A stretch of DNA of 64,000 nt from positions 1 to 64,000 of the IMG/VR virus record IMGVR_UViG_3300045119_000457; one strand, written 5' to 3'. A program made the translations under genes and the position numbers. How positions within the stretch are numbered: the stretch's first letter is position 1; each line of letters opens with the position of its first letter. The notes under the pieces were generated by a model. That model was given only the letters and a program-made list of their open reading frames with translations. It did not search any database and was not told the DNA's origin. Positions 59,229 to 64,000 of the stretch are shown here, piece after piece. This DNA is from a virus.

Positions 59229-59473
59229 TTGGTGAGGTGTTTGACCGCCCAGAATACCGCTTCCTCCATCTTGGTCTTGGCGAGTGAAATCTCGCGGCTC
59301 TGGCCGAAGCTGTCGACCATCTCGATGAACTCCAAGCCCAAGTCCTTGACGGTCTTCATCTTGAGTTTTTCATCGTCGCTGAGCACGCGGTACTCGTGGC
59401 GCATCACGTTGTTGGTGACGCGCTGGTCGGAAGTCGAGGGTACGAACTCGGGGTTGGTGTCGGGGACGCTCAT
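59225..59473 (-). CDS. Acb2-like (Acb2/Tad1 hairpin) cyclic-nucleotide sponge candidate, anti-CBASS (82 aa)
   Basis: The central segment reads HEYRVLSDDEKLKMKTVKDL, then FGQSREISLAKTKMEEAVFW and AVKHLTK. It matches the short helical-hairpin family of Acb2: an early YRxL..E segment, a Lys (K43) 15 residues after the Tyr (Y28), the same spacing as Y11/K26 of characterised Acb2, and a SRE..LAKTKxEEAxxWAVKHxT second helix. Known Acb2 proteins form hexamers that soak up cyclic di- and trinucleotides and block CBASS. Length fits. Binding and function are inferred. Confidence 0.72.
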   Translation of the reverse strand: MSVPDTNPEFVPSTSDQRVTNNVMRHEYRVLSDDEKLKMKTVKDLGLEFIEMVDSFGQSREISLAKTKMEEAVFWAVKHLTK

Positions 59474-59479
59474 GTGACC

Positions 59480-60676
59480 TCACTTAACCGGCGTCAAATT
59501 GACGGTGCCGGTGAAGGTGCCGTTCAGCGTGCCGCTGACCGTGCCGGTGTAGTTGGGCGGCGGTGTCGGGGTTCCGCCACCGCCGCCCCCGCCGCCACCG
59601 CCGCCCGGATCGGGCGGCGTCGTGCCGCCGCTCGACATCGCGCCGAACTGCGCCACCGTGGCAGCCGTCGGCTTGCAGTTGCCGACGACGTAGCAGACGC
59701 CGAAGAAGCGCTCGACGCCCGCCATATCGGGTTGATCCAACATTTCATATACAACCACCTCGGCAAAGACGTCGCTGTACTTGTTGACGACCTCGTTGAG
59801 GGCCTGGGTCAGCGCCGTGACGCAGGTCCCACCGCCATCGGTATTGCCATCATAAATTTCACCGCAATTGGTTTCGTTAAAAAATACCGGCACGCCGAAT
59901 TTCTTCGACGCGGCCTTGGCTTGGCCGAGGTACTTGTCCATCCAGTAGCCGGTGTCGTGGACTCGGGGATAATAGTGGAAGCTCACGTAGTTGAAATTCC
60001 AGCCCGACGCCTTGGCCATGTCGAGGAACCAGCCGTCGCCCGAGGGGTCGCCGGCACACTGAGACTCGGCGGCGTCATTGTTGCAACTCATGATGTTGAT
60101 GGTGGTTTTTAAGCCCGCGTGCAACTCGGCCTCGGCCTGCTCGACGCCACGCACGCTCGGCAGCATGGCGTTGATGCGATCCTGCGCGCCTTGCTTGGGC
60201 GCATCTTGTTCATTGCCAATTTCCCAAATCTTGATGTCGTTGGCGTAGCGTTTGGCGATCGTGTAGGTCTGGGCTTGCGAGGCGGGATAGAGCATCGGCC
60301 GCACCGTGATGCCGTATTTTTTCGCCAATGGCACAACCTTATCCAAGATGTCGAAGCTCGTTGCGCCGACATCGGTGCGCCACAGCGTGAGATGGTTTTG
60401 CTGCATCCACTGCATGCGCTGCTCGACCTCGGCCAGCGGATAGTAGGCGCGGCCATCATGACCGTTCAAACCGAATGTAATGGCCGTCGTCCCGGCCGCG
60501 GCCTGCGGCCGCACGATGCCGGTATGGCCGGCGATGCGCGGTATGCGCACCTCGGAAGGCGCTGACTTGGCGGGTTCGGGCGCGGCAGGCTTGGGCTGCG
60601 CCAGGACAGGATTGGGGCTGGCGAGAAGCAACGGCAGAACGGCGGCGAACTTCAACATGTTGAGAATTTTGGCCAT
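59480..60676 (-). CDS. Secreted glycoside hydrolase, clan GH-A-like (398 aa)
   Basis: I chose ATG 60676: GGAG at nine bases and a signal peptide follow (MAKILNMLKFAAVLPLLLAS-PNPVLAQ). Residues 61-330 read as a (beta/alpha)8 barrel: NHLTLWRTDVG, KIWEIGNEQD with likely acid/base E156, FNYVSFHYYPRVHDTGYW, and VPVFFNETNCGE with likely nucleophile E268, then VVVYEMLDQP. A Gly/Pro linker (GGGGGGGGGG) leads to a short beta tail YTGTVSGTLNGTFTG. It probably degrades an extracellular or capsular polysaccharide. An exported enzyme in a phage is uncommon. Substrate unknown. Confidence 0.75.
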   Translation of the reverse strand: MAKILNMLKFAAVLPLLLASPNPVLAQPKPAAPEPAKSAPSEVRIPRIAGHTGIVRPQAAAGTTAITFGLNGHDGRAYYPLAEVEQRMQWMQQNHLTLWRTDVGATSFDILDKVVPLAKKYGITVRPMLYPASQAQTYTIAKRYANDIKIWEIGNEQDAPKQGAQDRINAMLPSVRGVEQAEAELHAGLKTTINIMSCNNDAAESQCAGDPSGDGWFLDMAKASGWNFNYVSFHYYPRVHDTGYWMDKYLGQAKAASKKFGVPVFFNETNCGEIYDGNTDGGGTCVTALTQALNEVVNKYSDVFAEVVVYEMLDQPDMAGVERFFGVCYVVGNCKPTAATVAQFGAMSSGGTTPPDPGGGGGGGGGGGTPTPPPNYTGTVSGTLNGTFTGTVNLTPVK

Positions 60677-60698
60677 GCCTGCACTCCGGGTTGGGGCC

Positions 60699-60728
60699 CC
60701 TATAGCCCAGGGTCGACTGGGATGGCAA
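60699..60728 (-). promoter_or_regulatory. Putative promoter of the glycoside hydrolase gene with dyad in spacer
   Basis: On the minus strand TTGCCA (60728-60723), 18-nt spacer, TATAGG (60704-60699). The spacer holds the dyad CCCAG-6 nt-CTGGG (60706-60721), echoing the palindrome-in-spacer design of two other leftward promoters. Weak matches. Confidence 0.35.
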
Positions 60729-60749
60729 ATTGGGGCCTGAACGGGTCCC

Positions 60750-61145
60750 CTATTTTTTCCGCGATTTTTTGGGTCCCCTAGGGTCCCCTTTTTCAATTTT
60801 CAATTTTCCCGTAGCCCTCCGCCTAGGGTCCCCTTTTTCAATTTTCAATTTTCCCGAAGCCCTGTGTAGGCGCTCCGTAGGCGGCCACGGCGGGGCGCCG
60901 CGGCCCGGCTTTCGGTCGCTTCGACGACCACCATCTGGCCTGGCCCTGAGTGAGCGCTCACTAGGTAGTGAGGCCTCACTCATCTTCAACCGATGCCGAT
61001 CGTCGTCGGTCGCCACCAGGCCGCGCGCCATCTCGAGCTTCTCGGCGCATGAGCTGCACCAGGTCCAACCATCGAGGCGCTCGACGATCAGGCGTCGCCG
61101 GCCGCAGCAGCTGCAACGATCAAGTGAGTGAGGCCTCACACCCAT
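60750..61145 (-). CDS. Zinc-ribbon protein with repeated basic C-terminus (131 aa)
   Basis: ATG 61145 has AAGGAG at 11 bases. The N-terminus MGVRPHSLDRCSCCGRRRLI has CSCC and then TWCSSCAEKLEMARG (CSSC), a zinc ribbon. The C-terminal 35 residues contain GKLKIEKGDPR twice, encoded by the 41-bp DNA repeats. The basic repeat may bind nucleic acid. It is the first gene after a divergent-like operator (61187-61217). Confidence 0.6.
   Translation of the reverse strand: MGVRPHSLDRCSCCGRRRLIVERLDGWTWCSSCAEKLEMARGLVATDDDRHRLKMSEASLPSERSLRARPDGGRRSDRKPGRGAPPWPPTERLHRASGKLKIEKGDPRRRATGKLKIEKGDPRGPKKSRKK
60778..60863. repeat. Two 41-bp direct repeats inside the zinc-ribbon gene
   Basis: 60778-60818 and 60823-60863 are the same apart from one base, starting CTAGGGTCCCC and ending AGCCCT, with an AT-rich core containing CAATTTTCAATTTTC. 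Four bases separate them. In the minus frame they code for the GKLKIEKGDPR repeats. Confidence 0.8.
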
Positions 61146-61186
61146 GATAAGCCTAGCTCCTTAACAAGTTAAGTCTTAAGTATCGT

Positions 61187-61217
61187 ATAATGGCTATTAT
61201 GGAAAATGAGCCATTAT
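61187..61217. promoter_or_regulatory. Operator-like inverted repeat upstream of the zinc-ribbon gene
   Basis: ATAATGGCT (61187-61195) and AGCCATTAT (61209-61217) form a 9-bp inverted repeat with a 13-nt loop, in an AT-rich gap. Adjacent AT-rich hexamers (TATAAT on the plus strand at 61186) suggest a promoter/operator. The 61145 gene starts 40 bases away on the minus strand. Confidence 0.45.
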
Positions 61218-61240
61218 CGCCCCGTAATGGAGCGCGGCTA

Positions 61241-61333
61241 CTAACGTCCGCTCATGAGACGATAGAGCACGCTGCCGAGCAGCAGGCCGCCGATGAACCA
61301 CAGCACCAGCTCGAAGGCGAACGCCGCGCTCAC
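61241..61333 (-). CDS. Tiny membrane peptide (30 aa)
   Basis: GTG at 61333 overlaps the upstream stop as GTGA. It reads MSAAFAFELVLWFIGGLLLG then SVLYRLMSGR, one transmembrane helix with a basic tail. This is the same coupling as other tiny membrane peptides in the window. Confidence 0.45.
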   Translation of the reverse strand: MSAAFAFELVLWFIGGLLLGSVLYRLMSGR

Positions 61334-61596
61334 AAGGCGCCGCCGCTGCGCCAGCGCTCGAGGCTGCGGTGCAGCTCAGTCATCGCCTGGCGCGCGTCGC
61401 GCCTCAAGGGGTCATAGCGGGCCGCGTCGAAGCCGAGCACAGGCTGCGTGAAATCGGTCGCGGCGAAATCGGCGAGCTCGCTCACCACCGCGGCGAAGCG
61501 CGCGGCGACCGCGCTATCACTGCGCGCGTACGCGTCCGCGAGCACACTATCGGGCTGTTGGTTGAGCGGCTCACCGGGCCGGGAGATCACTGGCAT
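61330..61596 (-). CDS. Hypothetical helical protein following TerS (88 aa)
   Basis: ATG 61596 has AGAGGA five bases upstream and overlaps the TerS 3' end by 26 bases. MPVISRPGEPLNQQPDSVLA then VAARFAAVVSELADFAATDF. Helical, mixed charge. Function unknown; operonic with TerS. Confidence 0.6.
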   Translation of the reverse strand: MPVISRPGEPLNQQPDSVLADAYARSDSAVAARFAAVVSELADFAATDFTQPVLGFDAARYDPLRRDARQAMTELHRSLERWRSGGAL

Positions 61597-62236
61597 CGCT
61601 GTCCTCTGCATCGAGCTCTTGCTTGGCATCATCCTCCGGCCCGCGCTCGATCGATGTCAAGACGCGCCTGAGCTCGAGGCGCTGACGCGGTGAAAGATCC
61701 CGCGGATTCAAAACAACATGAGCGTGCTTGTGCTCGTGCGCGATCGTTCCCGTGTGCTCGACCTTGTCGGGCTGCAGCATGTTGATCAGCTTGGCCAGGT
61801 TCATCAAAGCGCTTTGTTTATCGGCCATTTTGATCTTAGTGCGCACGCCGGCAACGCTGCCGTCCTTGGCCCTGAACTCATCGGTCACGATCTCTGTCAA
61901 GCTCGCCATCTGATCACGCGTTACATTTTCGAAGCCGACCATCGCCTGGTTGTCCTGGCTGAACTTGACGAAGTCCTCGAGGTTACTGAACGCCATCAGC
62001 GCCATCTCCCGGATGATGCGTTCTGGCGCCACATAGTAGCGCTCGGTCTTGAGCGCGATACGCTTGTCGATCTCCTGTCTGATCTTGGGATTAGCGAACC
62101 ATTTAGATCCTTGAGCGCTGGCATTGGACGGTTTAACGCCTGCCTCGATGGCAGCATTGGTGATGTGTTGCGATCTGACATAATGAAGAATGAACAACTG
62201 CTGTTTTGCAGTGAATTGCTCGATCGGGAATTGCAT
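61571..62236 (-). CDS. terS: Terminase small subunit (221 aa)
   Basis: The N-terminal HTH reads FTAKQQLFILHYVRSQHITN-AAIEAGVKPSNASAQGSKWF-ANPKIRQEID, the usual Terminase_2-type arrangement (LTxKQxxFxxxY...ATxAAxxAGYS...A...LL..P.V...I). A central assembly region (YYVAPERIIREMALMAFSNL) and an acidic tail follow. It recognises the packaging site and regulates TerL. It lies about 4.8 kb upstream of TerL, with the lysis and accessory genes between. Confidence 0.85.
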   Translation of the reverse strand: MQFPIEQFTAKQQLFILHYVRSQHITNAAIEAGVKPSNASAQGSKWFANPKIRQEIDKRIALKTERYYVAPERIIREMALMAFSNLEDFVKFSQDNQAMVGFENVTRDQMASLTEIVTDEFRAKDGSVAGVRTKIKMADKQSALMNLAKLINMLQPDKVEHTGTIAHEHKHAHVVLNPRDLSPRQRLELRRVLTSIERGPEDDAKQELDAEDSDASDLPAR

Positions 62237-62242
62237 ATCGTC

Positions 62243-62587
62243 TCACACCCTGTGCTCATGCACCTGTTCAGGCGCTGGGATCTCCATCCAATGGCAGCCG
62301 GCCACGATATTCTGCCCCGCGTACTTCTCCTGCTCACTCTTGGCCCGGCCATAACACTGCTCGATGAATTCGAAAGGTGTTCCAGTCAGAATACCCCCGA
62401 CAATCACGCGCCAGCCCCATTGCGGCCAATCGCCTTGCACCTCGGGCTCGTCATGCCAACTCGTCTTGACCGGCTCAGGCTTCACTGGCGCTTGAGCTGG
62501 CGGCATCACCACCGTGATGTTGATCACAGGAGGCGGGGCTGAGCAACCCATCAGCAGCGCTGCCAGGCCGAAAGCCAGGCGCCTCAT
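62243..62587 (-). CDS. Putative lipoprotein (114 aa)
   Basis: MRRLAFGLAALLMGCSAPPP has a signal peptide with a lipobox (LMG-C15). Mature part Pro-rich then a compact Trp/Cys-containing domain (GWRVIVGGILTGTPFEFIEQ). Outer-membrane spanin subunits have this form, but it is longer and less Pro-rich than most and no inner-membrane partner is obvious. Overlaps the HTH gene by ATGA. Confidence 0.65.
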   Translation of the reverse strand: MRRLAFGLAALLMGCSAPPPVINITVVMPPAQAPVKPEPVKTSWHDEPEVQGDWPQWGWRVIVGGILTGTPFEFIEQCYGRAKSEQEKYAGQNIVAGCHWMEIPAPEQVHEHRV

Positions 62588-62820
62588 GACGGCTCCTCCA
62601 GACCGGGCTGGTAGCGCACGCCTGTGCTGGTCGTGAGGTCCTGCAGGTCACGCACCAGCTCGAGCAGCCGGATCACCGCGACCGGCACGGCGACCGTGCC
62701 GTGGACCCAGCGCGTGATGGTGCTGCGATCGACGCCGGCGAACCGGGCGATGTCGCCATTGGTCATGTCGAGGCGCTCAAGCAGCGCCACGAAATGCGTG
62801 TGCGAGATATCAACGCTCAT
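62584..62820 (-). CDS. Helix-turn-helix DNA-binding protein (78 aa)
   Basis: MSVDISHTHFVALLERLDMT then NGDIARFAGVDRSTITRWVH: a Cro/XRE HTH with recognition helix DRSTITRWVHG. The end LLELVRDLQDL is helical. It may bind near the AT-rich locus or act on promoters in this operon. Coupled to neighbours. Confidence 0.7.
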   Translation of the reverse strand: MSVDISHTHFVALLERLDMTNGDIARFAGVDRSTITRWVHGTVAVPVAVIRLLELVRDLQDLTTSTGVRYQPGLEEPS

Positions 62821-62995
62821 GACGTTCCGGCATCTTCGCGTAGATATCCTGCAGGAGCGCCTCGATCCCTTCGAGCGCATCAGCCATCCGCTTGGCACTG
62901 ATTGCCAGCGAGAGCTGCACGCCCGAATCGCTGGGGAACTCACCCGCCCTCACTTCAAGCGACAGAGCTCTCGTCTCATCCTTTGACAATGCCAT
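62810..62995 (-). CDS. Small hypothetical protein (61 aa)
   Basis: ATG 62995 has a strong AGGAGG ribosome site. MALSKDETRALSLEVRAGEF then LSLAISAKRMADALEGIEAL; acidic and helical at the end. Its stop lies 11 bases inside the HTH gene start. Function unknown. Confidence 0.65.
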   Translation of the reverse strand: MALSKDETRALSLEVRAGEFPSDSGVQLSLAISAKRMADALEGIEALLQDIYAKMPERHER

Positions 62996-63066
62996 TGATC
63001 CCTCCTGTGGCAGAGCGCGAAGCCTAGACGAGCCGTGTGCATAACACAACACTACGCCCTCATAGA

Positions 63067-63280
63067 CGCGCCCCCCGCTTAGGGGGGAAAGGGGGGAAGG
63101 GGGGGAGCATTTCCTATTGTTTGTTTTAAAATAGATTAGATAAATTCTAATCTAACTCCCATACGTGAGAGCTATATTTAATCCCCCCTTTCCCCCTAAA
63201 AAAATAAGTATTTGATATATATAGATTTTATTGAATTTTTGAGGGGGGATTACAGGGGGGGAAAGGGGGGAAAGGGGGGA
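63067..63280. other. AT-rich core flanked by G-tract arrays
   Basis: On the plus strand, G-tracts at 63082-63087, 63091-63096, 63099-63105 on the left and 63255-63261, 63265-63270, 63274-63279 on the right enclose about 150 bases that are very AT-rich. C-tracts stand at 63183-63188 and 63192-63196. TAGATTAG/CTAATCTA (63132-63154) is an inverted repeat. The arrays can form G-quadruplexes. No gene fits. Candidate origin or packaging site, inferred. Confidence 0.6.
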
Positions 63281-63289
63281 TCGCTGAGC

Positions 63290-64000
63290 TCAGTCGCCGT
63301 CTTTCTTGGACGTTCCCGGCTTAACTAGTTGCAGATTGTGGCTCTTCATAGTTGACGGCAGCGTCATCTTCTTCGCTGGCACCCACCAGCCATCCTTGCC
63401 TCTGATTTTTGCTTTTTGTGCCCAGCCGCTCCGCGCCAGGCGCGCATTGAGGTCGCGCCGGCTCGAACCGATACGGCTCGGCGTTGTACGATTGTCCAAG
63501 AGCTCCTTGGCTGACTTATGCACCCAGCTATCGTCACGTTCGCCACCCTCGCGGTAGAATTCGAGCTCGACCATCACGTCATTGACGTCGCTGTCGGCCT
63601 GGTGATCACGCGATATTTTGGCGTGCAGTTTCTCCTCGTCCTTGGTCAGCCAGTACTGCTCACCCTGCTCCATCAGGGCCATGGCCTGGGCCATGAGCTG
63701 CTGCTTGTCGATGTCGTGCTGCCAATGGCAGCGCTCCACCGCCAGCGTCCAGAAGCGACGCTCGCCGCTCGAATCGACCAGGTAGTCGTCGGGATTGATC
63801 GTCGGCAGAAAGACCGTGCAGCGCGCCCGCGGCTCGGGCACGCGGCCCCACATCGGCCGATAGAGGTCGACCGTCGTCGTCAGCACGTTCTTGAGCGCCG
63901 AGATGTCCGACTTCCTGAAGGTCGCTTCGAGCTCGGCCAGCTCGGTGATCGCCGTCATCGTTGCCCGCTGGATGGTGTCGCGCTCGTTGCCACTGTCGAG
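63290..64000 (-). CDS. VapE/D5-type primase-helicase, C-terminal part, cut by window edge (236 aa visible)
   Basis: The visible segment starts LDSGNERDTIQRATMTAITE and shows AITELAELEATFRKSDISAL (Walker B/sensor region of superfamily 3), then TVDLYRPMWGRVPEPRARCT-VFLPTINPDDYL (conserved arginine-containing helix and PTIN sensor 1), and SSGERRFWTLAVERC, as in VapE-type ATPases. A C-terminal winged-helix-like segment follows (RTTPSRIGSSRRDLNARLAR, GWVVPAKK-like). The Walker A lies beyond the edge. It should act as replication helicase. Confidence 0.8.
   Translation of the reverse strand, partial: LDSGNERDTIQRATMTAITELAELEATFRKSDISALKNVLTTTVDLYRPMWGRVPEPRARCTVFLPTINPDDYLVDSSGERRFWTLAVERCHWQHDIDKQQLMAQAMALMEQGEQYWLTKDEEKLHAKISRDHQADSDVNDVMVELEFYREGGERDDSWVHKSAKELLDNRTTPSRIGSSRRDLNARLARSGWAQKAKIRGKDGWWVPAKKMTLPSTMKSHNLQLVKPGTSKKDGD

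Noticed and set aside
60778-60863. AT-rich repeats as a CRISPR array
   Set aside because: Only two copies separated by 4 bases, so no spacers.
61186-61191. Plus-strand TATAAT as promoter of a rightward gene
   Set aside because: No credible plus-strand gene follows. It is kept only as part of the operator region.

Overview
The window is a GC-rich tailed-phage genome segment with podovirus-type (P22/T7-like) virion architecture. It encodes a P22-like portal, a large terminase, a capsid protein, two neck/adaptor proteins, a gp10-like tail nozzle, very large internal (ejection) proteins, fibres, a PolA-type replication module and lysis genes. The host is probably an alphaproteobacterium such as a rhizobial relative. 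That rests on base composition and a DUF3309 membrane peptide typical of those bacteria, and it is inference. No integrase, CRISPR array, insertion sequence, rRNA or tRNA was recognised. The window is open at both ends: a VapE-type helicase runs off the right edge and a possible tiny gene runs off the left.

Layout: (1) 1-6.9 kb, minus strand: about 25 short genes, mostly joined by ATGA, GTGA or TGATG overlaps. They include a Lar-like zinc ribbon, several HTH or winged-helix proteins, tiny membrane peptides and a zinc-binding protein. Two putative promoters here carry a palindrome in the spacer. (2) 7.0-7.6 kb: one plus-strand gene, then about 290 bp without genes that carries a perfect DnaA box and hairpins. 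(3) 7.9-14.9 kb: replication module with SNF2 helicase and VRR-NUC nuclease on the minus strand, and an RHH protein, DUF2800 nuclease, probable ssDNA-binding protein and PolA-family polymerase on the plus strand, split by a divergent promoter region. (4) 14.9-57.1 kb, minus strand: the virion operon. In transcription order it runs small protein, TerL, portal, 1450-aa polyvalent-type protein, GroES-like protein, scaffold candidate, decoration protein, capsid, adaptors, fibres, nozzle, GNAT, 2158-aa transglycosylase/S74 mosaic, 1018-aa internal protein, collar-type fibre. (5) 57.1-58.6 kb, plus strand: lysis cassette (holin candidate, zinc ribbon, M15 endolysin) and a Pro/Gly repeat protein, ended by a hairpin. 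(6) 58.7-64 kb, minus strand: VapE-type helicase, an AT-rich locus flanked by G-tract arrays, small HTH protein, lipoprotein, TerS, small proteins, a secreted glycoside hydrolase and an Acb2-like putative anti-CBASS protein.

The gene set is coherent. The helicases, nucleases and polymerase replicate the genome, TerS and TerL package it through the portal, and the adaptor, nozzle and internal proteins deliver it. The transglycosylase domain and the glycoside hydrolase probably act on envelope or surface polymers, and the holin and M15 peptidase release progeny. The most notable items are the Acb2-like sponge at 59.2-59.5 kb, the G-tract/AT-rich locus at 63.07-63.28 kb, the DnaA-box locus at 7.7 kb, a GG-centred peptide motif scattered through at least five virion-module proteins, and the two giant internal proteins.
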